Source: Athripsodes cinereus (Eukaryota; Arthropoda; Insecta; Trichoptera; Leptoceridae). From it: a stretch of DNA of 64,000 nt. Under the pieces are notes generated by a model. It had not been told where the DNA came from. It worked only from the letters and a program-made list of their open reading frames with translations, and ran no database searches. The DNA lies in the NCBI GenBank assembly GCA_947579605.1, contig OX388305.1, positions 30,951,542 to 31,015,541 of the forward strand, in the 5' to 3' direction. The position numbers and the translations under genes are program-made. Numbering within the stretch: the stretch's first letter is position 1; every line of letters starts with the position of its first letter. Positions 45,800 through 58,003 of this stretch are shown in pieces.

Positions 45800-46105
45800 T
45801 CTATATCTCTATCTATCTATCTATACCCTCACGCCATGTCCCAGGATGGGGTAGGCAGAGAGAACGGAACGCCATATAGATCTATCCTCACTAAACTTCT
45901 TTCGCTTCGTCCACATTAATCCAGTTTCTCATACATACACGCCGATTTCTTTTACTCAACACGCGGCTGACCTTGAGGATTTGATCCACGTGATCAAGCC
46001 ACGTGGTTCTTGGCTGTCTGCACTTCCTCACACCCCCTCTTTTAGATAAATACATCCTCTTCGTCATTCTTTCATCTTCTATATACAAAACCATAACATA
46101 AAATT
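45800..46105 (-). pseudogene. 3' end of an RTE-like LINE with TAGA tail
   Basis: The - strand reads DERMTKRMYLSKRGGVRKCR, QPRTTWLDHVDQILKVSRVL and SKRNRRVCMRNWINVDEAKE, then a stop near 45891. The tail region GCCTACCCCATCCTGGGACA, TGGCGTGAGGGTA and TAGA repeats (45805-45827) follows. It is a relative of the fragments at 39925 (+), 54795, 55330 and 59099. 5'-truncated at about 46105. Confidence 0.75.
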
Positions 46106-49080
46106 AACGTGCATTTATTTTTACAATGTACACAGGATCAATTTTCCTCCAGATTCAAAATTATTTTGAAAACTTTGGAAAGTAATAATATAGGTACTAT
46201 ATTTGTTTAGTTTCTAGTTTTTTTTTATCTGTGTTGTTAACTGGCAGTTAAAAAGGAACAATGAATTCAAAGATGGGCTGATTAAGTACAATAATTATAT
46301 TAAATCCTTATTATATTTTGTAAAATTTTAAATTGGTATAAGTCACTCTAAGTTTGAACAAATCACGACAGTGGCCGGTTACCCGGTCTAAGTTCTCGAC
46401 GGATATTCAGTATTTGGCCGAACTATTATCCGTTTCAGAATTAATACTCTTGTTTTAATGTTCTATATAATATTACCTATCTAATATCATTCATATACAC
46501 AATACAAAAGCTCTAATGGCACAGAGGACATTATATGAATGAAGTACATACCTACCTTCCTAATAGTAGCGATTAGATAATTTGATAGATGTCCCATTGT
46601 CATAGCAAACATTTTACCTAATAGATATTATATTATATTAGTAATAATATTATGGAATTAATGTGATACGTCGGTACCTATAATGTATTATTCGTTTTTT
46701 TTTTCATGTTCACAATAATGTAAAACACAATTTGTATTAAATAAAGTAGGTAAATATGATATGATCATTGATGTGTTTTGGATTTTATAAAAACATTACA
46801 GAGAAAGTAATAATTCAAACATATTTTGTGATCATGTTATCTGCAATCTGAATTTTGTAATTTTATTTTTCAAGGGATTGAGGATTTAATTTCGAGATTT
46901 GGATCTCACTGTTAACTTTCAATTTCCAACATTGGTATGTATCATTGTTAACTATGAAGATAGTTGAGGTTATATTTAGCGACCAAAGCTTTTGTCTTCT
47001 ATTGATTGTTACATACTTTCTATTATTTTGTAGAATTCAGTAAGAAAGAAAACCCTTCCATTGTGAAAGAGCATTTACAACTATCTTTTCATGTCAGACT
47101 CGTAACATAGATATCCAAAAGGTGTACTGAGAAATAATTACAAAAACAATAATTTCAAATTGATCACATTTACATCATCAATTTAATAAGTATCTAGTTC
47201 CGTAGGAAATAGATTATGTATAGGTACATATTTATTTAAGATTTACTCGTATGATATTCATCACGAAACGGAAATTTAAAAAATTAGAAACCCATATCAT
47301 TTCCTTCAATTTCATTTTGATTCTAAACTTCCGCTCATTTATATAGTCATTATATTATTATTGTTCTACATACTAAGCTTGTATTTACGTAGTTATATGG
47401 GTATATTCGCTAGTAGATGGATATCTTTTTGTCAGACTTAATTTTGTATTTTTCGTCGCTAAAAATTCAACGATAAATCGAAAGACACAGATAAATCGAA
47501 CCGAATCGAATCGAGTCTTAAATTATTTATATATATATATCTGCCTGGATAAATGGAAAATATGTTGTTTTTTCAAATCGGTCAACGTTGATGAGAAGAA
47601 ATTGTGCAATAAGCTCATAGTTACATAACAAAGTGACTTTAGTACTTTGACGGAGATTTATGTACAATAAAAATAATTCATCGCAATATTCTATCAAATT
47701 TGTTTGAGATTTCTAGAGTCATTTTGAATTTCTCAACAAGTTTTACAACAGAAAGTTCTTTTGGCAATCATTGCGCAAAAACCATCGATATTTCGAATTG
47801 TTCAGCATTTAAGATGACATAAAACTCGTTCTAATATCAAAATGAATAATTTTCCATATAAATAATTTATTGTTTGGGCACATTAGTCATAGTCACACGT
47901 AATTTTCTAGAACAAGATACCCACTTGTTCATTTTATAATAACAAGAACTATGTAGATATTATTACATTACACAGGTAAGTGTTCATTAGACTCATTAGA
48001 CCGCCGGAGAAGCACATTATCAAACATACGAGTATATACAACCAAGTTACAATTTTCAATCACACACATCCTCTTGATGCGGCCATTATGAATTAGACAC
48101 AAGAGATGATAATGAAACGATCAGCGAGCAGAAGATATGTAATATGTAGGTATACGAGTACCTACCTACATTCACACGTATAAAAAGAGTAGTAGAAAAG
48201 TCTCGTGTATGGTTTATTAGTTTAAATACAGAGGTCCTATCTTTGGTATGTATGTAGGAGTAGGTATAATCATAATAGATACTTTGTACTGTAATAATTT
48301 CCAATGGTTTTTGTGGCCGCTCCATTACCAATGTTGAAGACATAATAATAGACCTTCTTTTTTAATTGATGCAGAACTGCAAAACCTTTTGATATAACAA
48401 TTTAATATTGTGTCTGCAAATCAAAACGACATATAAAAAACTTTAAAAATACCTATCTTACAACATGTATTTACTCGTCCTGAATTTCGTTTCACATCGT
48501 ACAAAAAGTCCGCCGAATAGCTCATTTCAAGTAATTTAAAGGCAGCATACCTCAGTAAATATTATTATTATTGTTATTTTGTTATGAAAATAAGAAAAAA
48601 CTATAGTTATTAAAGATGTCATTATAGTAGGAATTAACGTGCATGTAGGTATGTGGAAAAATATTTGTATCAATTTTAATGATGTAAAATTGAAATTTTA
48701 GGCAAAATCACCCTCTGTTGGGTGGAACGCCCACAAAAAAATTGCAACTACTCGTATTTTACAATCAATGTTATAAAATGTTCTACACCACCTGATTTCA
48801 AGTTTAACATATTACACGTGCATATATGCCAAAATATCATCAAATCTATCATTTTTCTGATACGGGAGTTGTGTGGTCCGTCCTCCATACAATTATTTAC
48901 CTAATATCTGATCCTAGTAACATGTAAGAATAATAATTCTAGCCTGTACATACACCACCTATCTTTTAATATCTCTACACCGTCTTTTGACGCCATCTAT
49001 ACTACCTACATGAGATGGATGATGATAATAATACCTTGCTATATAAATAATTATTATTTTAGGACATCCGCATTTATTCA
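46106..49080. other. AT-rich spacer, no gene recognised
   Basis: About 3 kb. Two oppositely oriented patches (48295-48335 and 48716-48745) contain related words (GGAGCGGCCACAAAAACCAT and GGAACGCCCACAAAAAAATT) but no further structure is visible. Otherwise nothing is supported. Confidence 0.4.
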
Positions 49081-49567
49081 AGGGTGTACTCAGGATTTTT
49101 TTTAGGGAGGGAGAAGCTGCTCAGATTATTTTATTATCACAACAGTCAACTGTGTGGACCTAGTGTCTTAAGTCAGTTTTCTTAATTTGTAAATTAAGTA
49201 TTGCACGCTAATTTTTTTAACCTCCGTTGCCAAATTTTTATTTTTGTACTTATAAGAATTTGAAACATTTCACAATCCTCAATTTTGAAACCGCATCATA
49301 TTTAGTCTGACTTCAAAGCAGGGAGCAACTTTGCACTTCTTTGCCAATTTTTCATAGTTTTTCCATACTTCAATCCTAATTTTATTTTCAATACTGTAGA
49401 TTCTTAATAGGGGAGGAGCAACTGCCCCAGATTGCTACTCCCTTGCCAATATTTCATAGTTTTTCCATACTTCAATCTTAATTTTATTTTCCGTACATCA
49501 ATACTATTTTGTAGATTTTTAAGGGGGAAGAAACAACTGCCCCAGTTTTTACTTCCTGGGTACCCCA
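49081..49567. mobile_element. Possible hAT-like element with internal direct repeats
   Basis: The left end AGGGTGTACTCAGGATTTTT and the right end CTTCCTGGGTACCCC pair imperfectly. Inside are two tandem units of about 100 bases starting at 49341 and 49443, each with TTTCATAGTTTTTCCATACT and a CAACTGCCCCAG end. A weaker third version precedes them. The start resembles the 'CTCAGGATTTTTT' left ends of some hAT elements. No transposase. I do not see a clean target duplication. Confidence 0.4.
49341..49550. repeat. Tandem repeat, two units of about 100 bases
   Basis: TTGCCAATTTTTCATAGTTT at 49341 and TTGCCAATATTTCATAGTTT at 49443 start two units that share the whole layout, including an AACTGCCCCAG end. 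The second has an insertion of about 11 bases (CGTACATCAAT region). Confidence 0.75.
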
Positions 49568-50188
49568 ATGCATCTATGTATGATATTATGATAAGTATTA
49601 TATTATTATCTTGATATAACATATACAGCTCTCCTTGTAATGATACGGTAGTGATATTGTTTTATTCTTTATTGATGCCGACCTGTCATTATTTCATTTA
49701 ACATTTTCATTGTCCATCTTTTATTATATATCTAAATATATAAAATCTTTAAACATTTATAGCACCATATAATGTATGACCGATGATATTTCCGTCGCTG
49801 GTGGACAAGGGTAGCAGAAAAATATTAAATAGGCCTGCATCCAACTAAAATTACGTGTGAAAATGTGTATTATCTGAAATATTTTTCTTTAAATTAAAAC
49901 CAAAACAAGATATTTGTTTTACAAATTAATAAGTTAGTTATTATGCATCATTATGTATCGACTTTTCAGAAATATTATTATTTATTTAAGAGAACAGAGT
50001 TAAAACAATTGAAACAAATTAAGAAGGATGTACGTAAAAGAATGTTAATAAACACATTAAACACAATTATTTACCTACATAACAGTTTATCAACTTTAAA
50101 TACTTTCATCAACATTGTGGCGCGGCATATCCTAAACTGGACATCCAAAGAGTGGAGGAGCTATGGTCTCACGAGAGACAGAGGGTAC
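49568..50188. other. AT-rich spacer, no gene recognised
   Basis: The 141-codon + frame at 49943-50368 runs through this stretch, then an inverted-repeat arm and a LINE tail; I reject it as a gene. Confidence 0.45.
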
Positions 50189-50537
50189 CAGAGGCCCGAG
50201 TCAAAACACATTTTGGCGTTACGTTTTCTTTTCGCAATCGTTCGACGACGTTGCGCCAAAGTGACAATTTGTTTTTTTTATTTTTTATTTATTCTTTACT
50301 GTACATTGATTACAAGCAAATTCACACATAAAATACATTTAAAACAAAGACAATCATACAATCAATAATATACAGAGGGCGAGTTTATCGCAGAGGCGCG
50401 ATTTCTTCCAACTAACCCACTTTCGTAACTATTGTGTATTTTAGCTACGAAAATTGACACTTCACGCAACGTCGTCTATATTGGAACGATAAAGACACGA
50501 AAACGTAACGCTAAATTGTGTTATGACTTCGGGCCCT
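50189..50537. mobile_element. Inverted-repeat element with long arms, split by a LINE tail
   Basis: The left arm (50189-50270) starts CAGAGGCCCGAGTCAAAACA and contains TTGGCGTTACGTTTTC and CGACGACGTTGCG. The right arm (about 50440-50537) is its imperfect complement, ending AAGTCATAACACA...GGGCCCTG when inverted. Between the arms sits a copy of unit T (50271-50419). The CAG...CTG ends resemble hAT, but the flanking 8-mers (GAGGGTAC, ATATGGCG) do not match. Confidence 0.65.
50271..50419 (-). repeat. LINE 3'-tail unit T, copy nested in an inverted-repeat element
   Basis: On the + strand it runs from a T/A-rich tail and TTTATTCTTTACTGTACATT to ATACAGAGGGCGAGTTTATC, GCAGAGGCGCGATTTCTTCC and AACTAACCC. 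It lies in the spacer of the surrounding inverted repeat and must be younger than it. Confidence 0.7.
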
Positions 50538-51885
50538 GATATGGCGAACGAAGAAAAAGTAGATGTTTACTTTTCAACACAAATTAGTGAGAGCGAGAGT
50601 AGGTATCTACAGTGTATGTATATAGCTAGTTAGGTACTAAATAGTAAGCAGGTGATTATTATTTCATTTCTTGAATTGCATTGTATGTCTGTATGTGTGT
50701 ATGCCGTAATTATAATTTGATACAAATCCATAAATTTACTTAAGGGTCGACCGTAGATAATGTGTACATTTGTACGTAATAAATTTGAAAGTAGTTTTTA
50801 ATTTGCGGTTACCGAGACAATTATTTCATATTCTTATTCATGTAAGTTTGTTTCTATAATTATGCACTTTTGATGATATGCTAATATTTTGTTGTTTGCA
50901 TTGAATAAAGCGTATACTTGTAAGACAGGCTATTTTCCTTTAAATTAAAAATAATTGAAATGCTCGATCTTTTGTCATTCGTAATGGGTACCTAATAATA
51001 AAATTATATCTTCATATTTTATACACAGGTACGTTTTAAATGTTGATTTTTTGTGGGAACAGTTGTAATGCATATTCAGCAATTGAATAATAATAATATT
51101 TTTTCTCTCCACGCATGTCTAAATATATATCTACATCAAATTTAATGGAAATAATTTTTTTTTAAATGTACAGAGTTATACGATGTACTTACTTTTGTTT
51201 TTAGTGATCAGATTTCGACAAGTTATGTCTTTTTATGAATTTGACAAAGACAACGTGTCGAAACCTGGCCACTGAAATAAAAGTAAATCACAAATTCCTA
51301 CAATTTTTATGTTTTATTTACATTACATTATAGATTTTTATAAAATAAACAGTAGGTAATATGTAGAATATACGATACATCAGAACTCTATAAGCATGAA
51401 TCAATGTAAAATTGTGACTTGTTTCACTTATTGCTTGAATAAAGCAATAGAATTGTGAAAATTTAGACAGTCAAATTATTTTTCAGGTAAATAAATGTAA
51501 GTTCTTCTTTAGCATTATGTCACTTTAAACAATTAAATGAATTTCATGGAATTTCACTAACATATTTTATTCAATAATCTTCATCATCTACTACATAGAA
51601 ACAATCTGTCAAAACATAATGCGCCTACATTAGTTACATTCATTTACGGTATACAGTTAAATAATAGAGGTAACGCTTACCATTTGTTATATTTTGTAAA
51701 AGTAAAGTGGTGATAAAAAAAAATCCATATGAACCATTTAATTAATGAAATTAATATGCCTAATATTATGCTCTCATGGACAATTTATCTTTCCATTTTA
51801 ACATGTATGCCCGCCTTTTAAGATTATTGTTTTTAAAAAAAAAGATATATCTGCGTTTGTTATAATCCCAAATACAACCTTATAC
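50538..51885. other. AT-rich spacer, no gene recognised
   Basis: No supported feature. Confidence 0.4.
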
Positions 51886-52016
51886 ACCTTTCACACTAAG
51901 CAAAAAGCTTATGCCATGAAAGGGGAGTTTGCCGGCACCAAGGATCGAACCACGGACCCCTTGTTCCGGAGGCCGAGACTCTACCTCCAGGCTACCGACG
52001 AACGCGAACTTTTTGC
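51886..52016 (-). mobile_element. tRNA-derived SINE-like sequence, - strand
   Basis: Read on the - strand: GTCGGTAGCCTGGAGGTAGA (A-box-like), GTCTCGGCCTCCGGAACAAG, then GGGGTCCGTGGTTCGATCCT (B-box-like) at tRNA-like spacing, then a non-tRNA segment AAACTCCCCTTTCATGGCAT. It does not fold into a complete tRNA, so it is not a working tRNA gene. This family is unlike the one at 6432 and 63464. Confidence 0.6.
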
Positions 52017-52241
52017 TCATACAGTTCCTAGGAGATAAAGAATACTTTTTTAGATTGTAAGATAAAATAGCAACTAGTGAATAATCCTAAATTCTCTTTC
52101 AAAACACCACGGGCTGCTAGCGCTGATCCAATAATCAATATTAGGTGCGTGAATATTTCTCTTGCATTGAATGTTCTGTGTTTATAAATTAAATAAAAAC
52201 TAAAAAACAATGATAAAAAACTTGATATTTTTTAAGTTTTT

Positions 52242-52310
52242 GTAGGTACAAATATTGTATAAAAGTAGGTACAAATATTGTATAAAAGTAGGTACAAATA
52301 TTGTATAAAA
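52242..52310. repeat. Three perfect copies of a 23-bp unit
   Basis: GTAGGTACAAATATTGTATA plus AAA is repeated three times head to tail starting at 52242, 52265 and 52288. Confidence 0.9.
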
Positions 52311-52689
52311 AACGGGTGAAAATTAAGGAATAATAAGATGAAATTTAAAAATTTCTTTCGTAGAAAAGACAATGATTTTCAATGAGAGACAGAAAAAATC
52401 ACTCGTCTACAACACATTCACAAAATAATAATTATATTTGGGTACCTACCTATACTGTTGATACAATAGTAATATAATAGGTAGGTAATATACAAGCCCG
52501 CACCCGCACCTGCCAAACTAAGTATAGGATGTAAACTTCACGGATATCACTTTACCGTTTCCAAATGAACTTTATAAGAATAATCATAATGCGTTGTAAT
52601 ATTATTAACTACCTATACCTACCTACTTACATTATACAGAAGTGTATTAAAAAACAATCCATATATGGCTGGTGTAGATGTAGATGGGG

Positions 52690-52846
52690 TAGGGTTTGTT
52701 TAGTATCGTATAACTACATTTGGCTATCGACTGCAAACGAACTTTTCGACAATATGTACCATGACATTAAAATAATATGTACCTACATTGTCGAAAAGCT
52801 CGTTTGTAGTCGATCGCCAAATGCAATTTATCTAGGGCTGCGGTAC
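52690..52846. mobile_element. Palindromic MITE, GGCGATCGACTAC family, copy 1
   Basis: The left arm has TTTGGCTATCGACTGCAAAC and GAACTTTTCGACAATATGTA; the right arm is its near complement (CGTTTGTAGTCGATCGCCAA). The outer right end ATCTAGGGCTG matches the outer end of copy 2. No coding capacity. Confidence 0.65.
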
Positions 52847-53360
52847 TATAAGAATGATTTTCCAGTAGATAAGAATGTCATTTTTTTTAGTTTCTAATTC
52901 CAAAATTTTTTTTGGTATTAAAAAATAAGTTTCTTTATTTTAATAATATTTGGTTTGGTCTTTCTTTATTACGTACAAGTGTACATTTAAAATATTATAT
53001 CAGAAGATGATCCTAGTTTGATTTATATTCGTTTGCTTTGCACAATATTGAGGTCGTCAGTAGTCTGATGATAAAATCTCGGACTTTCAATCGATAGATC
53101 CCACAATCGATTTTTTCCGCTGCCAACTTATTCCCTGCATGTTGTGTACAGTGAGGAAATATTTAAGTATATTTTAAACCCAAATTCATATTTTAAAAAA
53201 TATTTTTAATGGGACATTTTGAAATATTTTTTGCCGATTTTGATAGGTTATATTTCGCACAAACAATAATTTTTCTTCTTCAGCCCGTGTCCATCTACAG
53301 ATATACCTAAGCATCTTCATGAACAGACCATTTTAATTTGTCCTCTACCAATACTTTGAA
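52847..53360. other. AT-rich spacer, no gene recognised
   Basis: No supported feature between the two MITE copies. Confidence 0.4.
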
Positions 53361-53522
53361 CCTGAGCCCCTAGACAAACACGCATATGGCGATCGACTAC
53401 AAACGAATTTTCGTCAATAACTACAACAATAACGCATAATTACATGGTACATGTACATAGGTAGATTGGCGAAAAATTCGCCAGTAGTCGATCGCTAAGT
53501 ACGGTTTGTCTACGGGCTCTGG
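53361..53522. mobile_element. Palindromic MITE, GGCGATCGACTAC family, copy 2
   Basis: The left end CCTGAGCCCCTAGACAAACA is followed by TGGCGATCGACTACAAACGA; the right end, inverted, is CCAGAGCCCGTAGACAAACC followed by TAGCGATCGACTACTGGCGA. The long arms and the GAGCCC(C/G)TAGACAAAC terminus define the family. No clean target duplication is visible. Confidence 0.7.
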
Positions 53523-54794
53523 TCCGACTTTTTACTACATACTAAGTGAAACGAAATTTCTACTACTAGGAGTATAGGTACCTGTATACTGTAAAATAAA
53601 ATATAATTAAAAATTCAAATATTCGAATTCGCCTCTGCATCTATAGTAAACGTTCATAGGTACTCAGCATCTCAATAGCATTACTTCGCTGCTAAGGAGT
53701 GGAAGTCATCCATCAGATACTGATGAGGATCCACTATTAATGACGCCGAGTGAGATCCAGTTTATTGTTTTACATCACCACCGCATCATGTGGACCTAGT
53801 GGCGGCATTCAGAGGCTATTAGCTCATCTTAAATATAATGGGACGAAAATATATCAAAAATTTATGTAATTTACAAAAACATAATGCATCATTCAAATAA
53901 GCGTCATTCAAAAATGAACCGACTGAGTAACCTGAATGTTTGAATTAAACCTAAAAAATAGCAACGTAGGTACCTTATTATTTATTAATCACGTTTACTC
54001 TTACCTAACTAAATATTATCATTAAGCGCGTGATCTAAATTGTCTGTAATACATTTTTGTCAAAATACAGGATTTTTTAAATAAATGTTTATTTATTTAT
54101 TGAATTAACTCATCTTTGAACTGTGTAGCAAATTAATTCTTTTTAAGAAATCTTTTTTATTTAAATCGTTGGCAGCATAGATGAATAACTTCACTGGGAA
54201 AGGAATAATTTTATTTATTTATTTATTTATTTTACAACACACGGCGTGAGCCTTTTACATGTTAATGTTAATCAAGCAGTATAACAAACAACAAACACGA
54301 ACAGATACAATAGTCAAGAATACATTATTACATAGATTTGAAGTGAAAAATTAATGAAGCAACAGTCAATAATAAAAAAAGGACAAAGCAAAACATAAGA
54401 AGTCAATAGGAAACAAAATGTCAACGATAAAAAAAATTGCATTAATTAATATCAATTCAAACAAGCATGAATATGTCAAAATAATAAAAAAAAAAAAAAA
54501 TCCGATCAGAAAGATAATAATTTGATAATATGCAATAAGGATGATTAGAATGTCAATAAATACAGTACAAAACAAATTATATTAATTAGATTATTAAAAA
54601 ATAGAATGGTTATAAATATTTGGTATGATGAAGCATATTAAGGAAAGAAAAAATTATTAATATTACACATCATAGTAAGACTATATTAAAAATGGAAGTC
54701 TCTTTGCTAATTATAGTTAATGAATTCTTTCTGTCTTTTAGATGGCTAAGTAGAGTATTATAAATACTCGCTACCACTATCCATAGTTCTATTC
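53523..54794. other. AT-rich spacer with one LINE-tail fragment
   Basis: TTTATTTATTTATTTATTTT plus ACACGGCGTGAGCCTTTTAC at about 54207-54266 repeats the fragment seen at 19398-19460. No gene is recognised. Confidence 0.45.
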
Positions 54795-54960
54795 CACGCA
54801 TATGTACCGTATCTCAAATGGGGTTGGCAGAGATGACGGAACGCCACACAGCTAAAAACCACACACGATAAATCGTAACATATGTACTCTTTGACTTCTT
54901 CTGCATTCATACAACCCCTCATACTCCAATTTCTCTTACTCAGTAAATATTTATATAAAT
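54795..54960 (-). pseudogene. RTE-like LINE 3' end, short diverged fragment
   Basis: The + strand GGGGTTGGCAGAGATGACGG, AACGCCACACAGCT, TGCATTCATACAACCCCTCA and TCTTACTCAGTAAATA follows the same order as the - strand LINE ends at 45800 and 59099 (SxxNRR...MRxCMNAEEVKE-like). Heavily decayed. Confidence 0.45.
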
Positions 54961-55329
54961 AAACAGAATATTGTGTACTTTTTATTGATTTTGATAATGA
55001 TTATCACATATTTTGTAGTATTAAAAAATACTCGCCAAATAGGAACTGCAAGATAAACTCGATTTAAGAAATCTTTCATTAGCAATCCACCTTACAATAC
55101 CGGTCGCATTCATCTCACAGGTGAGGCGTTAAAACATTATAAAATCAATTAGCATCTATTAGGTGGTCTCCGCATGTTCTGTGTCGGTACCTACACGGGT
55201 GTAATTACATATGTAGGTGCCTATGTATATAGCTATGTAACTTATACCAAAATAAAATAGTGTCTAGTAAGAAAATAAAGATTTTATTACAATTAGGTAT
55301 TGTTTTTTTTTCAAATAAGAAAAATGAAT

Positions 55330-55651
55330 CTACATACATACCTACATACCATCACGCCGCTTCCCTCGTGGGCTAGGCAGAAAAGATCGAGCGCCACTTC
55401 CTTCTATCCTTGCATACATCGTTCGCTTCCGTCACTGTCATACAATTCCTCATGCATGCTCTCCTGTTCAATGTGCTCAACACGTGACCATCATGTAGGA
55501 TTTGATTTGAATGATGTTGCCATTCAGTCCTCGGACGCCCACGTCTCCGAGCACCATTCCTCTCAGCCAAATATAAATCTTCTTAGTCATTCTGTCCTCA
55601 TTCATTCTTTCCACGTGCCCAAACCATCTTAACTTATTTACATTCATCCTT
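55330..55651 (-). pseudogene. RTE-like LINE C-terminus, fragment 1
   Basis: The - strand reads NVNKLRWFGHVERMNED, RMTKK, then in another frame AERNGARRRGRPRTEWQHHS, NQILHDGHVLSTLNRRACMR and NCMTVTEANDVCKDRRKWRS. The 3' tail is GGCGTGATGGTATGTAGGTA with TGTA repeats (about 55330-55355). LRWFGHVERM and GRRRGRPR are standard RTE-like C-terminal motifs. 5'-truncated at about 55651. It is highly similar to 59099-59430. Confidence 0.8.
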
Positions 55652-55764
55652 GTTGAATCTAGATTAGTTGTAAACCCAAAGACAGACCCAATATGCTTGT
55701 ATTGTAAAGGTGGAATGTATGTGTAGAATGTTTAGTTTGTTTTAGTTAGTTTAATTGAGTACCT

Positions 55765-55980
55765 ATGTTAAGAATCCCCAATTTCCGAGTGTCCTGTAGT
55801 TGATGGTATTTGTTAAACCTCATGTACATGTAAAATAATAAGCATCTACGGCTCAGTGGTGAGGCACACCACCCATCCTGAATGATCTCATGTTGAAAGA
55901 AGTGAGGAAAATCCACATGTTTACTACGTGTAGTTAATTCGCAGGCTACCCCACTTTTGAGATATGCCGTAATGGTAATA
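55765..55980 (+). repeat. Dispersed repeat family R, copy
   Basis: Landmarks: TTCCGAGTGTCCTGTAGTTG, CACCACCCATCCTGAATGAT, GGCTACCCCACTTTTGAGAT and ATGCCGTAATGGTAATA. The middle is more diverged than in the 30008-30265 copy. The short - frame here is accidental. Confidence 0.55.
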
Positions 55981-57029
55981 TTATCAATTCGAAATGTTAA
56001 CAAAACAAAATCAACTCAATATTTTGTTATTTCATTTTATAGTTTATGTCATCAATATTTTTTTTTAAAAAGGTACTGTGTAAGTTTGTTAAAATATTGA
56101 ATATTAAATATAAAAAACTAACACGTTAGTTTCAAGCTGATTCTTAATCATTTCATTCATATACGCGTGTGTTGGGCACCACACAAATTTAAAATTTATT
56201 TTGATACGTCACATTTCTTTTAATAACTATATTTTAATTCCTAGAGTATTTGAAAATCGAGTATCTTTATCCATTTTCATATAGAATTTTTCTTTTCTTT
56301 TTATTCATCTAATGACGTATTTTTTAGTAATTACATAAAAGATTTTTTTAAAAAAAAAGAAGAAAAGAAACAATAATACAATTGATTAGATCTCTCTGAA
56401 GTAACAACCGTAATAGCCTAAGGGATTAAAATGCATAAAGAAAAAGTAATGAAAATTACCTTCTCCAAACGAATCTTTTCCGAATTAAAGCAAGTACATA
56501 TTTATTTTTACACTCGGTTGAGTTTATTTTATTAAACGTGTTTTAATGAAATTGTTGTTTTGATTACATTTTAATTAACGTTCTTTTGTTTTTTCGTTCA
56601 TTAAAAATTTCATTGTTTTTTTTTCCTTGCAAAATAATCCCGTTTTCAATACTCGCGGGATTTTTTTAACGTTACGAATATTCACGGAAAGATATTTACA
56701 TTCTTTTTTAAACCTGAAAACAAAACACTGTCAATTTGTACATTTCACAGGACGACGAATTATGTTTTTTTTTTTACCAAAAAGTTACAAAAACACCACT
56801 AAGAACAGAAAGAGATTTTGCAATACAGTATATCTAGATAAATAAGCTTACTTCTTCTACTTTATTGTTCCCAAGGCTGTCCTCTCGTTTGCGAGTGATT
56901 TAGCTAACCTTACTTACATTTAGCAAAAATATGTATATATATAGTGATAATCTCGCCACTGCATAAATATCATAACTTTCGGAATGTACTGCTATGGTGT
57001 CGATGGATAGTTGAATAAAAATATACATA
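55981..57029. other. AT-rich spacer, with a small LINE-tail patch near 56943
   Basis: TGATAATCTCGCCACTGCAT at about 56944-56963 is the complement of a patch in the diverged unit T copy at 33030-33050. No gene is recognised; frames at 56627 and 56900 lack motifs. Confidence 0.4.
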
Positions 57030-57715
57030 AGGTCAGATAGGGTAAGTGCGTCAACGGGGCAAATGCGTCTATAGACTATAACAGGCAATATGGTGTAATT
57101 TATAAGAGAAATGTTTTGTTTTTGGATAATTCGCGCCAAATTAAGTTTATAAAATTAATTGTAGATGTCGCTAAAATCCTTGTTTGGTTGAAATTCGCGA
57201 CGTTGCCAATAGGGAACATTCACAAAAAAAAATTTTCAACCCAAAAAATAGTACAGAAAATTAGAAAAATTATGGTACTTTTTATATTTTTAAATGTGCA
57301 TTTTTAAGGTTTTTATCACCATTTAAAAAAGCAATTTTCACACTTCGCCGCAAAAAGGTCCACTCGTGGCGGAGCAGTGTTTGACAATATCAGGCGCTAC
57401 AAACAGTACTAAGAGTGAAATGTGTGGCAATACAAAATAGCGCCTAGCGACGTCACACCGGACTAATTCAATAACAGAAAATATGGATTTTTAAAATGAA
57501 AATAATGAATGAAAAGTTTTATTTTATGGTTTCTTATTAGGATATTCGTGATCAGCGTATATTTATTAATATGAATTGATAACATTTATTCATATTCCTC
57601 ACACATGCATGTTCCCTATTCACTTTTTTCGTCTGCATGTCATATATAGTACAGTGTGTTGTGAATAATCGGGAATAATCTCTGGGAATACACAATATTT
57701 TGAAGTTTAATCAAG

Positions 57716-57983
57716 GTAAGTTGTTTCGTATTGATATATCCTATGTTTCTATTAAAATATTTCTGTTATTATTACGGTATTTGAAAGTTTTTATCACAAT
57801 TAAAAATTCTTACCAATTTTAGTCCATCTGGGGCAAGCGCGTCTAGCTTCTATGGGGCAAATGCGTCTGTAATACGCACTTGCCCCATTCCAGATGTATC
57901 AAACCATAATGATTAACCATGAATAAAATAAATATGCATAACATCCGTATCTTTATGTGTGTATATTTTTTTTATTTTTTCAG
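57716..57983 (+). other. Candidate intron in the 5' UTR of the pogo-like element
   Basis: The donor AAG|GTAAGT-like (TCAAGGTAAG, cut after 57715) and an acceptor with a pyrimidine tract ending TTTTTTCAG at 57983 enclose 268 bases. The Met codon at 58004 lies 21 bases into the next exon. This is inferred from splice motifs only. Confidence 0.5.
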
Positions 57984-58003
57984 TTTCATATTTGTGAGTT
58001 AAA

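Noticed and set aside
48290..48745. Inverted pair of GGA(G/A)CG(G/C)CCACAAAAA words
   Set aside because: Only about 20 bases match loosely and no further arm extends; not enough for an element.
49943..50368. 141-codon open frame on the + strand
   Set aside because: It crosses AT-rich spacer, an inverted-repeat arm and a LINE tail. Composition is Lys/Ile/Leu rich with no domain; an accident of overlapping repeats.
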